Of a stretch of DNA of 64,000 bases, positions 11,110 to 23,386 are shown piece after piece. The stretch is from Flaccisagitta enflata. Taxonomy: Eukaryota > Chaetognatha > Sagittoidea > Aphragmophora. Below the pieces are notes generated by a model, which saw nothing but the letters and a program-made list of their open reading frames with translations, made no database searches and was not told where the DNA came from. The stretch lies in assembly GCA_965153355.1 (NCBI GenBank), contig OZ231126.1:97154001-97218000 (forward strand), written 5' to 3'. Position 1 is the stretch's first letter. Every line of letters begins with the position of its first letter. The position numbers and the translations under genes are program-made.

Positions 11110-11863
11110 AAAAACAAATTCACAAGTGTTTGACACGCTCGTCTCACATGGAACAAAGACCACGTATCTTTGTTTAGTGCCGACGCTGTGTATCATGGTA
11201 CGCGGCAGGTAGAGATGGCCGGCCAGGTAAAGGGCGGGGGGAAACCTTTCTCCCCCCGCCCCTTTACCCTTGGAAGAAACGAAATAATCAAAGAAACTTA
11301 AAGACCATTGGCATTGCATTTTACAGCTAGAGGTTCTCAATATGTAGCGCAGGCCGCAGAGCGGAATTCCAGATTTTCGATTCCACTTGGTCTAAATTTG
11401 ACAAAAGCCGCGACAGCACTTGCGCAGGTGATTGCATTTGAGGTTGCGGTTTCATATATCAGCTTCGGTGAATTATAACGCCATTTGCTTATTGCAGTTA
11501 AAGGTTTTATACACGGAAATAAACGTTTTTCAAACAAAAATAATGTCATTTTCTGTGGCAAATGTTCCTTTATGTTCCTTTATGTTTTATACACGGAAAT
11601 AAACGATTATGTTCCTTTTTTTTTAAACAAAAATAATGTCATTTTCTGTGGGAAATGTTCCTTTCTGTTCCTTTATGTTTTATACATGGAAATAAACGTT
11701 TTTTAAACAAAAATAATGTCATTTTCTGTGGCAAATGTTACTTAATGCTTACGACCAAAAACAGGCCCACTGATTGCGGAATAATCATGCAAAAAAAGCA
11801 AGTCTATTTTAAAAACAATACTCCTGAACATAATTGCGCTTTGTTCGAAGGGATTATAGAAGT

Positions 11864-12016
11864 AACAAGGCCGGATACACGGCCAATACCAGTTGCGGAC
11901 TGGAGGGCAGGGGCGGAAATGCGCGTTTTCTAACTTTCCAACTCGATCACCATGACGGACCGACAGGCCAACGGACGGATGGACAAAACCTCTTATAGAG
12001 TTGCGTGTCCGCAACT
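11864..12016 (+). mobile_element. HINE-like element, GGCCG subfamily
   Basis: Complete: AACAAGGCCGGATACACGGC start, GGGCAGGGGCGGAAATGCG, GACC core, CCTCTTATAGAG, hairpin AGTTGCGTGTCCGCAACT, then AAAAA. Confidence 0.9.
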
Positions 12017-12275
12017 AAAAACGTTGCCACCCTACGTCGGAATAGGTAGGATATCAGCGTCTCACATGTCTGAATCATTGTACGCTAGTGCCGGTGCACG
12101 GGCATGGCAAGATCATTCGTCGAAGCAGTAGTGTTAGGATAATTATTCGTGCTACTCGACAGACCGGCAAAGTCGGCAACTAAGCACAAGTCACAACAAC
12201 AGCAACAAAATACACAGCAACAGCGACAATGATTACAACGACAACACCAACAAAAACATCAACAACAACTCCTAC

Positions 12276-12483
12276 CTCGTGCTGCAAGTAAAGTATTCAT
12301 CGGGAAAGGCGGGTTGGGCCTCTTCCGAAATTTCGCCTGAGAATTTGTCCTGCAGCACTTGAAGAGTCTTGAGGATGACTTTGAGAGATCTCGGCGACCG
12401 GACGGAATTGTTGCGCAAGAGTGAGTAGACGAGTTTGCGGAGAGGCTTGAACTCGGTCGAAGACGAAGGAGGGGTCTTCGTAC
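12276..12483 (-). CDS. ZFYVE1: ZFYVE1-like exon 11: end of NTPase domain
   Basis: Acceptor TTCATTGGCCAG before GTACG, donor AGCACGAG before GTAGGAG, phases 1 to 2. Encodes TKTPPSSSTEFKPLRKLVYS, LLRNNSVRSPRSLKVILKTL, QVLQDKFSGEISEEAQPAFP and DEYFTCST. LLRNN..RSPR, L..KFSGEI and FPDEYFTC are family hallmarks. The terminal Cys begins the Cys/His-rich region that continues in exon 12. The upstream intron carries (AC)n right up to about 40 bases before the acceptor. Confidence 0.95.
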
Positions 12484-12522
12484 CTGGCCAATGAAAGTGT
12501 ATCCGTTGCTGGTGAAATCTCC

Positions 12523-12947
<425 letters not shown>

Positions 12948-12967
12948 TCATTCATCATCTTTCTCAC

Positions 12968-13160
12968 CAATGTAATGTAGCCCAGCGAAGGCGGCGACGC
13001 TCTTCTTCAAGGAAGCGAATCTTTGTTGCAGAATCTCGACAGCTGAGGGTTGCAGCAAGTTGCTGTCGTCGGCGGCGTTGGATTCTTCCTCGCCTAAGAC
13101 GGCCGTGTATTGAGTCTCATGGAAGACGATCACCACCGGGCCCATATTTGAGACGCTCGT
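12968..13160 (-). CDS. ZFYVE1: ZFYVE1-like exon 10: NTPase domain, FHET segment
   Basis: Acceptor CAATCTATGTCAG before ACGAGC, donor TACATTG before GTGAGAA, phases 0 to 1. It encodes TSVSNMGPVVIVFHETQYTA, VLGEEESNAADDSNLLQPSA, VEILQQRFASLKKSVAAFAG and LHYIG. GPVVIVFHET and LHYIG correspond to conserved ZFYVE1 segments; the acidic/Asn-rich loop is longer than in vertebrates. It follows a 13.3-kb intron and precedes a 484-bp intron made almost wholly of three microsatellites. Confidence 0.94.
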
Positions 13161-13516
13161 CTGACATAGATTGAGAAGAAGTGTTTTTCAGATTCTGTTT
13201 TATGGAAAACTATTAGTGGTTAACTAGTCATTAAGGGCTCACGAGGCCCTCTTCCATTTCATTTGGTTCAGTTCGGGTATAGTGAAGGATGTTGTTCCAC
13301 TTGTCATAGAACAAAGACCACGTATCTCTCTTCATGAGAAATGCCGACTCTGTGTTGCATGGTATCATTGCTACACGGCAGACAAGCGCCAAAGTGCGGC
13401 AGGAGGGGCTGGGCAAGTGTAAGGGGTGGGGGACACTGGGGGTGAAGGGGGAAACTGGGGAAGGAAGGAATGAAGGAAAGAAAGAACCGAATGCCAAAAT
13501 TCTGACATCGCCTTCG

Positions 13517-14380
13517 CTTCGTACAGCCGGAGACCCTTGAAAAGCCCATTTCTGAGCTTTTGCTTTTTTCGCGTTTTTTTCTTAATTTCCCACGACCATA
13601 CATCCCCATCGAGTGGGCTAATTTCTTTTTTGGGAGAATGTTTGGGCAACAGCTATGTGGTGGAGAAAAATGGGGGTGTAGGTATGGATTTTTATCATTT
13701 TTTTCGATTGGAGAAAAATTGAGAGGTTGAAATCGCAAACATGGCAACCTTCAATTTTTTTATTTTTCACTCATGGATAGATTTTGGGGCAAGGAATTCA
13801 TTTAGATTGTCAAATCCCTTACAAGTCTTCAAGAAATAGGCCAAAAAAAAAAAAGGAAGAAAAGCTCAGAATTAAGCTTTTTGAGCAAAAAGCTCAACTC
13901 TAGCTTGGTAACCAACTCGAAAAACTCATTTCTGAGCTTTTTAAAAGCTGAAAGTTGAGCTTTTCAAGACAGTCTTTAATGACGCCAAAAAAAACTCCCA
14001 ATAAGTGACGCAGGGTCACAATGTCGTTGCAGACAGGTAGGTAGGGGCATCCAATCCCTATCCACACCTCAACAACCATCCCACGCTCAAACATACACAT
14101 AACATATCTAAAACACTTGTTTTCCACCTTTTTACTCGATCATCATGTACATAACAAAGAACCAACTGACAGACAAAGTCCGCAGGAACAAGTGACGCGG
14201 GGTTACAATATTGTTGTGGACGGGTGGGCAGGGGCATCCAACCCCCATTCCCATACCCCCCTCCCAGACACACAGAAAGCATCTTGACTTAGAGCGACAG
14301 TCACTCTTGAAAAGCTCAACTTTGAGCTTTTATAAAAGCTCAGAAATGAGCTTTTCGAGTTGGTTACCAAGCCAGAGCTT

Positions 14381-14439
<59 letters not shown>

Positions 14440-14778
14440 TTTTGGCCTATTTCTTGAAGACTTGTAAGGGATTTGACAATCTAAATGAATTCCTCGCCCC
14501 AAAATCTATCCATGAGTAAAAAATAAACAAAATCGAAGGTTGCCATGTTTGCGATTTTAGCCTCTAAATTTTTCTCCAATCGAAAAAAATGATAAAAATC
14601 TATACCTACACCCCGATTTTTCTCCACCACATAGCTGTTGCCCAAACATTCTTCCCCCCCCCCAAAAAAAAATTAGCCTACTCGATGGGGATGTATGGTT
14701 GAAGGAAATTAAGAAAAAAACGCAAAAAGAGCAAAAGCTCAGAAATGAGCTTTTCAAGGGTCTCCGGCTGTCGTAAGC
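13517..14778. mobile_element. Foldback element, arms about 450 bp
   Basis: The left arm (13517-13975) and right arm (14295-14778) are inverted copies: GGAGACCCTTGAAAAG opposite CTTTTCAAGGGTCTCC, CATACATCCCCATCGAGT opposite ACTCGATGGGGATGTATG, and so on. Each arm has inner AAAGCTCAGAAATGAGCTTT hairpins. The loop holds two HINE-like partial copies; the right arm has gained (TTTA)n at 14381-14441. Confidence 0.85.
14000..14300 (+). mobile_element. Two partial GTGAC-subfamily HINE-like copies in tandem
   Basis: The first starts AATAAGTGACGCAGGGTCAC (about 14000), the second AACAAGTGACGCGGGGTTAC (14187). They form the loop of the foldback element 13517-14778. The 3' hairpin is lost in both. Confidence 0.65.
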
Positions 14779-15246
14779 TTTACAAAACTGAAAAAATATG
14801 CGACAGGCCTACTGCACTTGCACGGGTGATTTCATCTCTACTACCTCAAAGCTGTTTGCGTTTATGTCTGTCTTGGTGGATTATTTGCATATAGCAGTGG
14901 ATTTTTTTACCCACTAATGAACGTTCTTTGAACAAAAGTAAAATCAATCACAGTGTCGAATACTTCTTAATTCGTTTTGTTCAGAGGGATATTTATTGAC
15001 CAAAAGAGATCCACAATCGATGGAATTCGTCCTCACGCCAGTCCACTCGGATGAGAGTCGAGGATATGGGCCATTTTACGCGCTGCGATGGAATGCATTG
15101 CCCCATGAATCCTGAGAACCGTCAGGACGACTTTTGGATTACTGTAAGTTTCTCTTCAGTTTGGTATAGTCCTCACATGCAAGAATCAAGACCCAACCAT
15201 TAAAAAATATTTCATTGGGCACTTTTCGAAAAAAAATCTCCATTTA

Positions 15247-15445
15247 AGAACATGTGTTGCATATGCAACATACATTGCATATGCAAAGTACATGTGTTGC
15301 GACATATGTTGCTTATGCAACATTTGTTGCATATGCGAAATGCATGTGCTGCATATGCGAAATTTTCTGTATATGCAACATACTTGTCTTGCTATGTGAT
15401 ACAAAAGAGAGAGAGAGAGAGAGAGAGAGAAGAGAGAGACAGACA
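15247..15445. repeat. CATATGCAACATA repeats and (AG)n
   Basis: About ten units related to TTGCATATGCAACATA, then (GA)n and GACA. A similar block lies at 22420-22558. Confidence 0.85.
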
Positions 15446-15483
15446 GAGACATACAGACAGACAGACGATATATTAAACATTAA

Positions 15484-15560
15484 ACAAGTGACCCAAGGTC
15501 CGCGATTGGGTGGAACAGAGGGGTGGAGTGGTGGGGTTTATTCATATACTGAATTTGAAA
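15484..15560 (+). mobile_element. HINE-like 5' fragment
   Basis: AACAAGTGACCCAAGGTCCG then GGGTGGAACAGAGGGG; no core or hairpin. Confidence 0.4.
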
Positions 15561-15685
15561 GAAGACCATAAACTACTCAGTACTCTCCAATCTTCCCAGC
15601 ACACCCCAAAATAGAGACAATTTTGCCCAATGCTTAAAAAAATCAAGACGGGGAAAAATCTGAATCCTCATGATGGTCATCTTAT

Positions 15686-16295
15686 CACGCCACGGGGGAG
15701 GCTTTCATAGGTCAAGAAAAATTCTCGGTCAAAATGGTGAGTGGTTTGGGCCTCAGGAAGGTTCACTTTATCACTTCATACCAAAACGAAAATTTCTTTA
15801 CCTCAAAACTTTTTTAAAATGCCGTAAAATGCCGTAAAAAGCTGTAAAATTGGCATTTTTGACAGTTTTTTTTTTCCAAAACCGCCGCTGTAGTCAAAAG
15901 ATGGGCAAACAATGATTATCTGGCGCTAAGACGCATTCATGCATAAATACAGGCCAACCCGTCATTATCCTGTATCATCTTACACCGTTACATACCGTAA
16001 AACTGGCATTTTTGACAGTTTTCTTGGCCTGTATTTATGCATGAATGTGTCTTAGTGCCAGATAATCATTGTTTGCCCATCTTTTGACCATGGCAGCAGT
16101 TTTGGACCAAAAAAACTGTCAAAAATGGCAATTTTACAGCTTTTTACGGCATTTTACGGCATATTAAAAAAATTTTGAAGTAAAAAAATTTTCGTTTTGG
16201 TATGAAATGATAAAATGAACTTTCCTGAGGCCCAAACCACTCGCCATTATGACCGAGAATTTTTCTTGACCTATGAAAGCCTCCCCCGTGGCGTG
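15686..16295. mobile_element. Foldback element, arms about 285 bp, short loop
   Basis: CACGCCACGGGGGAGGCTTT at the left is inverted at the right; arms continue through TGGTGAGTGGTTTGGGCCTC and a TGCATAAATACAGGCC segment, leaving a loop of about 45 bp. Confidence 0.88.
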
Positions 16296-18082
16296 CTTAG
16301 GAGGAAAAAAAAAAGACATTTCTGTCTTAAAAGAGTCATTGCAATTGTACTCCACCTGCAGGAATTCAAAATCAGTGAACAAAAAAATGGGGGGTGGTCT
16401 GGTGAGGTGTATCAAAAGGGCCTCTAGGCTTCAGATCGTCTGTGCCGCGGTTTTGGGCACGGGGTGGGTGTGGTAGAACACGAAAATACCCTTGGGGGGC
16501 TTCCCAAAGTGGTCCTGTGAGTAGTCCACCACTTAAAAGGTTGAAAAAATGGCCCCAAAATGAGCCAAAGCTGGTGGTGACCTGTCAACTTCAAAATTTT
16601 TTTGCTAGCCTGTTTTTAATGAATAAGCACATTTTTTGGACTCATTGAGGAGCAAATACATATAAGAGGGTAGTGGGGTGAGTGGGTGAGGGGGGTGCCC
16701 CATGGGGTGGGGGCAAGGGGGTCAAATTGGCCAAAATTCAGGTCCTGATGGAGGTGGTCGTAAAAAATGACGAAAATTCAAAATATCAATTTTTTTGGTC
16801 AAATTATGTTGTAACTTGATGGTTTTAGCCAAAAAACCAATTCTAAATCGGAATTTTGTTTGAAATATGCCAAATTACAGTTGTGGTGGTTGTTGGTGAT
16901 TTTGGGGTTTTAACCATTCAACTTTGAAAGCTCATATCTTTTACGCTGTTGGGAGAAAATATTTTTGGCCGGTCTCATTCAAAAAAGCATAAAAAAAACT
17001 TTCAGAATCTCATAAATTTTGTCCAGTTTCATTCAGAAATGGCGCTACAGTGATCTCTCAAAGTACAGTGAAAATTGTGTATTTCAGGTGTTTGAACAAT
17101 CTCATTTTGTTGAGCTATTTCTTCCAAGGAAATGGAGATAAAAATCGAAATATCAAATTTCTTTATCAAATTATGTTGCAACTCAATGACAATAGCCAAA
17201 AAACCAGAAGTGAATTGGAATTTTGGTGGAAAAATGCCAAATTACAGTTGTGGTGGTTGTTGGTGATTTTGGGGTAATATCCATTCAAATTTGAAAGCTT
17301 ATATCTTTTACACGGTTGGGAGAAAATATTTTTGGCCGGTCTCATTCAGAAAAGCATAAAAAAAATTTTTCAGAATCTCATAAATTTTGTCCAGTTTCCT
17401 TCAGAAATGGCGCTACAGTGATCTCTCAAAGTACAGTGAAAATTGTCTAATTCAGGTGTTTGAACAATCTCATTTTGTTGAGCTATTTCTTTCAAGGAAA
17501 TGGAGATGAAAATCGAAATATAATATTTTTTGATCAAATTATGTTGCAACTCAATGATGATAGCCAAAAAACCAGAAGTGAATTGGATTTTTGGTTGAAA
17601 TGCCAAACTACAGTTGTGGTGGTTGTTGGTGATTTTGGGGTTTTAACCATTCAAATTCAAAAGCTTATATCTTTTACACAGTTGGGAGAAAATATTTTTA
17701 GCCGGTCTCATCCAAAAAAAGCATGAAAAAATCTTTCAGAATCTCATAAATTTTTTTCCTGTTCCCTTCAGAAATGGCACTACAGTTATCTCTCAGAGTA
17801 TAGTGAAAATTGTGTTTTTCAGGTGTTTCAACAATCTCATTTTGTTGAGCTATTTCTTTTAAGGAAATGGAGATAAAAATCGAAATGTCAAATTTTTTGG
17901 TCAAATGAGTTGCAACTTAATGATAACAGCCAAAAAAACAGAAGTGAAATGGAGTTTTGGTTGAAAAATGCGAAATTACAGTTGAGGTGGTTGTTGGTGA
18001 TTTTGGGGTTTTAACCATTCAACTTTGAAAGCTCCTATCTTTTACACAGTTGGGAGAAAATATTTTTGGCCAGTCTCATTCA

Positions 18083-18210
18083 AACAAGGCCGGATACACA
18101 GCCAATAAGCAGTCGCTGGTGGGTGGGCAGGGGCAGTACACTCAGGGGCAGGGGCAGTCAATTATTGGGCAGGGGCTAAATTTTTGGGTGGGCAGGGGCT
18201 GTTATGCTCA
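18083..18210 (+). mobile_element. HINE-like 5' part inside the large inverted repeat
   Basis: AACAAGGCCGGATACACAGC, then repeated GGGCAGGGGC motifs; no terminal hairpin recognised. Confidence 0.6.
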
Positions 18211-18554
18211 GAAATCACAAATACTGTTGTAACGGATCCATGAGTAATCAAAGACAAGATTGAGTCACCATTTTTTGACTTTTAAAGAAATACATCACTT
18301 TACATAGCAATTCAAGAAAATTCAGGTTTTAACAGAAATTGAAAGGTGCTCTTAACCAGCTTAAAACAATCAAAACTTAAAATACAAAATGAAACACAAT
18401 CCTCATCCATATTGTCTTTAAGGCTATCGTTGCTTCAAAATGAAGTTACCCTGAAATTTTTTTTTTTTTTCATAGAATGTCAAATACTAGTGTAAGAAAC
18501 CCCTTCAAAAAATTTCAGAAAATTGAAAAAACAAAACAAATATAGGCAATTTTT

Positions 18555-18828
18555 CAGACGCTCGCTAGCCTGACTGGGGCAAGGGAGGAAGCTGAAATTT
18601 TTTCTGATGATAGACAAGACATGTGGCCAGGGTAGACCTGTAAAAAATATTTAAATTCTATTATTTTACATACAATAAATCCAAGAAGAAATCTGTAAAA
18701 TGTAACCATATAGAGGCTAGTAGCGTTTTTGAGAATTTGTTCCAGGTCTACCCTGGCCACATGTCTTCTCTTTCTTCGGTAAAAATTTCAGCTTCCTACA
18801 TTGCCCCAATCAGGCTAGGGAACGTCTA
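18555..18828. mobile_element. Small foldback element
   Basis: CTAGCCTGACTGGGGCAA and GACATGTGGCCAGGGTAGAC in the left half are inverted in the right half (GTCTACCCTGGCCACATGTC, TTGCCCCAATCAGGCTAG). Confidence 0.8.
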
Positions 18829-18839
18829 GAATATTACCA

Positions 18840-19590
18840 TCATTATGTCATTCATTAAAGAGAAAATTGAAAGAAAATACACGGTAAAGATATAATTCAT
18901 GAACAATTTTTTTCATCAACTCTTTTTTAGCCTCCCTAGCTATTAGTTTTTAAGCACAGATTCATGAAAGCAGTCAGCGTCTGTGGCTAGTGAGTAGATC
19001 GCCTGACATGAGCACTGTGATAATGCACAAGGTGAGAATAGACATTATTTTCTTGAAACATTAACATTGGAGGGAGAGTTTGTGATTAAGGAAGAACAGA
19101 CGGCCCCCTTTAGTCTATTGCTCATATCCTGCATTGATACATTAAAAATTTTCATTTTTTCCCCTTTATCTAACCAAAGCATTCTTGATTTTGTTTTTGC
19201 TTTGTTATTCGGGTCAGGCCAGTGCTATTCAGTCGAAAATTGAAAGAGAGACCCTCAGTACGCATATTAGTCCAATCATCATGAAAACAGATTTTTAATT
19301 TGTCGCCTATCTTGAGGAAATGTAAGCCTTAAGCTACTCCACTTTTGGCCTCTTGGCTTGCATTTTACATTTGGTCTTTGCATTGAAGATGTTTGCAAAA
19401 AACTTTGCCCGTGTTTCGGGTTGTTGAGAGCCAGAATCCTGAAATTATCAGTCAATTTGTTTACATGGGAATATTTTCAATATCGCTGCCTAAAGAGTTA
19501 ATTGGGATTTGAAATTGACACCGACAGATTTTTTCTGTCTCAAAAGATATAGCTGGACAAAAGGGGATGAGTCTAATACCGAAAACATTC
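18840..19590. other. Spacer of the large inverted repeat, nothing recognised
   Basis: AT-rich sequence without open frames or visible repeats, between the small foldback and the right-arm units. Confidence 0.6.
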
Positions 19591-19803
19591 ACTTTTATTG
19601 TACCTTTGAGATATCACTGTATTGCCATTATTGAATGAAAATGGACCAAATTCATGAGCTTCTAAAAGATTTTTTAATGCTCTTTTCAATGAGACTAGCC
19701 AAAAATATTTTCTCCAAATCGTTTAAAAGATATGCACCTCAAAACAAGGGATAGATCAAACATATGGAAAAATGCTTTTCACTGTACTTTGAGATATCAC
19801 TGT

Positions 19804-20201
19804 CCGGGGTGCCGATTCAGGGTAGCAGGGTAGCAATGCTACGCGGCAGGCAAGTCGCCAGATGCGGCAGGTGTGGCACTTGGTGGGGAAAACTGATCAA
19901 AATTGAAAGATGAGGATGAAGGAGAGGAAGAGAGAAGTTTAGAAGTAGAGAGGAAGAGAGAAGTTTAGAAGTAGAGAGGAGTCTAGAAGTATTCTAGAAT
20001 AAAGAGCAAAATGTAGTGATAACCTTAATAATGTGAAGTTAAACCTGTTTTTATAATAGTAAGTAAGTAACATGATTATCAATTAAGCGTCAGAAGGCTA
20101 ATTTAGTAAGAAAGCAGAGGGATTTTAGATGTAAAGAAAGTGCGGCAGCCTTAGTTGGCAAATCCTTGCTACGCGGCAGCCAAACAGAATCGGCACCCCG
20201 G
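19804..20201. mobile_element. hAT-like MITE, 8-bp TSD ATCACTGT
   Basis: Perfect 15-bp terminal inverted repeats CCGGGGTGCCGATTC, flanked by ATCACTGT on both sides (19796-19803 and 20202-20209). The empty site is visible in sister repeat units. 398 bp, no coding capacity. Confidence 0.88.
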
Positions 20202-21057
20202 ATCACTGTAGCACCTTTTCTGAATAAGTCTAGACCAAATCCACAAGGTTCTGAAAGAATTCAAAAAGATCTTTCAAATGAGACCTACCGTGTACTTCAA
20301 TCTTCATTAACTTAGTCCATATAGCTTGACAAAGCCTGACAAAGTCAAACACCCAAAAAGACAATTTTCACTGTACTCTGAGAGATTACTGTAGCGCCAT
20401 TTCTGAAGGAAACTGGACAAAATTTATGAGATTCTGAAAGATTTTTTCATGCTTTTTTGGATGAGACCGGCCAAAAATATTTTCTCCCAACTGTGTAAAA
20501 GATATAAGCTTTCAAATTTGAATGGTTAAAACCCCAAAATCACCAACAACCACCACAACTGTAATTTGGCATTTTTCCACCAAAATTCCAATTCACTTCT
20601 GGTTTTTTGGCTATTATCATTGAGTTGCAACATAATTTGATCAAAAAATTTTATATTTCGATTTTTATCTCCATTTCCTTGGAAGAAATAGCTCAACAAA
20701 ATGAGATTGTTCAAACACCCGAATTACACAATTTTCACTGTACTTTGAGAGATCACTGTAGCGCCATTTCTGAAGGAAACTGGACATAATTCATGAGATT
20801 CTGAAAGATATTTTTAAGCTTTTTTGAATGAGACCGGCCAAAAATATTTTCTCCCAACCGTGTAAAAGATATAAGCTTTCAAAGCTGAATGGTTATTACC
20901 CCAAAATCACCAACAACCACCACAACTGTAATTTGGCATTTTTCCACCAAAATTCCAATTCACTTCTGGTTTTTTGGCTGTTATCATTGTGTTGCAACAT
21001 AATTTGATCAAAAAATTTGATATTTCGATTTTTATCTCCATTTCCTTGGAAGAAATA

Positions 21058-21544
21058 CACTTTTTTTTTTTATAAGAGACAAGATTTTTAAACTCAGCCT
21101 GGATGTTCTTAAATTTTTTGCTGTTTTGAGGCTCAAATTCTCTTAAATTGTTCTTATTTTTTTGACGCATGAGATGTGGAAAATAACATATAAATACACT
21201 ATTTAAATGGAAAACAATGTATAAATACACTATTTCGTAGTGTTCTATGTATTTTCAATTGAAAACTTGTTAGTTACTATAAAACTTGAAATATCTTGTT
21301 CAATGTGACAAACAAAACCAAAAAAGAAAGTCTTTTTTTGAAAAATTTACAAATTTTTGAAAGAAGTCTTAGGATTGTCATATGTTTTGTCATATGTTTT
21401 ATCACGAGACTCAAAAAAAAATTTTCTAAAAAATTTCCAAAATTGAATCTCAGCCTGGGCATTCTCTTATTTTGTTCTTAAAATTTCGGCAAATCTCAGC
21501 CTCATGTCTCTTATAAACTGGTCTCTTATAAAATAAAAAAAGTG
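21058..21544. mobile_element. Tc1/mariner-type MITE, TA TSD
   Basis: Ends CACTTTTT...TATAAGAGAC and GTCTCTTATAAAAT...AAAGTG, with TA at 21056-21057 and 21545-21546. The unbroken sequence GAAATAGCTCAAC occurs in the sister unit at about 20685. 487 bp, non-coding. Confidence 0.9.
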
Positions 21545-22419
21545 TAGCTCAACGGAATGAGATTGTTCAAACACCTGAAATACACAATTTTCACTGTACT
21601 TTGAGAGATCACTGTAGGGCCATTTCTGAATGAAACTGGACAAAATTTATGAGATTCTGAAAGATCTTTTTATGCCTTTTTGAATGAGACCGGCCAAAAA
21701 TATTTTCTCCCAACAGTGTAAAAGATATGAGCTTTCAAAGTTGAATGGTTAAAACCCCAAAATCACCAACAGCCACCACAACTGTAATTTGGCATTTTTC
21801 AACCAAAATTCCAATTTAGATTTGGTGTTTTGGCTAAAACCATCAAGTTACAACATTATATGACCAAAAAAATTGATATTTTGAATTTTCGTCATTTTTT
21901 ACAACCACCTCCATCAGGACCTGAATTTTGGCCAATTTGACCCCCTTGCCCCCACCCCATGGGGCACCCCCCTCACCCACTCACCCCACTACCCTCTTAT
22001 ATGTTTTTGCTCCCCAATGAGTCCAAAAAATGTGCTTATTCATCAAAAACAGGCCAGCAACAAAAATTTTGAAGTTGACAGGTCACCACCAGCTTTGGCT
22101 CATTTTGGGGCCATTTTTTCAACCTTTTAAGTGGTGGACTACTCACAGGACCCCTTTGGGAAGCCCCCCAAGGGTATTTTTGTGTTCTACCACACCCACC
22201 CCGTGCCCAAAACCGCGGCACAGACGATCTGAAGCCTAGAGGCCGTTTTGATACACCTCACTGGTCTGGTGGGTTGATAGTGGGAATTCGAATAAGACAA
22301 TCTGTAAAATACTTATCCATATTCCGACGCCACTATACTCCGCCGCCCCCTTACACAGCCCTCGCCTCCTTCCCACCATTACAAAGCTCAACCACTTACA
22401 AACGTTGCAAACACATCAC

Positions 22420-22558
22420 ATATGCCTCGCATATGCAACATATGTCGCATATGCAACACCTGTACTTTGTATATGCAACATACATGGCATATGCAACAAG
22501 TCGCATATGCAACATATGCGCTTCTCGTATGCAATATATGTTGCATGTGCAACACATT
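22420..22558. repeat. CATATGCAACATA repeats, second locus
   Basis: About nine units of CGCATATGCAACATATG type, directly left of the hAT-like MITE. Confidence 0.85.
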
Positions 22559-22575
22559 TTTACATAAGTGACAGA

Positions 22576-23125
22576 CTGAGCCGGACTTCCCAATAGGCTT
22601 AAGAGGCTTAAGCCTAGGGCCCCGCGGTAAGGGGGGCCCCACGGTACAGCCCCCTTCCCTGGGAAAAAAGGGAGAGAAAATGAGGAAAAAGAGGAAAAAG
22701 AAAAAAAAAGAGAGAAGAAAAAAAGAAAGAGAAAAAAAGAGAGAAGAAAAAAAGAAAGAGAAAAAAAGAAGAAAGAAAGGAAGATAAGAAGAAAGGAAGA
22801 AAGGAAGAAAGGAAGAAAGAAAATCTGGTCACACCATCCTGACATCTTAAATCCTAGGTATTCACTTTTATATATTGGCTCAAACAGAATTCCACTGATA
22901 AAAGAAAAAAAAATCCTAGTCCCTTAAAATCGTTGGAGTGGGAATTAACTGTAGGTTCTTAAGCTTAGGAAATTTAATGGCTTTCTAGTTAAGCTCGACT
23001 AGTTATGAGAGGAGGGGAGGGGGTGGTAAGGGGGGGTTAGCAAGGGGGAGGTAGCAACAAGGGGGCTAGGGGGCCCCGCGGTAGCTGTCAAGCCTAGGGC
23101 CCCGCGGTAACTAAGTCCGGCTCAG
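22576..23125. mobile_element. hAT-like MITE, 8-bp TSD
   Basis: Terminal CTGAGCCGGACTT inverted at the right end (AAGTCCGGCTCAG), flanked by GTGACAGA and GTGACGGA. Contains repeated CCTAGGGCCCCGCGGTA and a 150-bp purine tract (GAAA/GGAA) at 22675-22822. Confidence 0.82.
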
Positions 23126-23386
23126 GTGACGGATGAAATATTTTTTAATAGTTGGATGTGGATTCCTGCATATATGGATTGTACCAAACTAAAGAGAAAC
23201 CTACAGTTATCAAAAAATAGTCCTGGCGGTCGCCAGGACGCATGGTGATTGGCGCATTTGTGGTTCTACCACAAATATTGACGATTTGGAATCAAATCAG
23301 CAAGGTGTGAGCTATGACAGCGCGCGGCAGCTCGTTTGAGAGAGTTTTATCGGGTCGTTTCCATGGTATTCTGCGCCTTGATTTTT

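Larger units (their letters stand above)
16403..22260. mobile_element. Large inverted repeat (5.9 kb) with about 365-bp tandem units in both arms
   Basis: Outer ends TGAGGTGTATCAAAAGGGCC and its inverse at 22260. The left arm (16403-18080) has about four tandem units containing GGCGCTACAGTGATCTCTCA and GTGGTGGTTGTTGGTGATTT; the right arm (about 19590-22260) has about five inverted units. The spacer and right arm carry a HINE-like fragment, a small foldback (18555-18828), a hAT-like MITE and a TA-flanked MITE. Confidence 0.85.
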
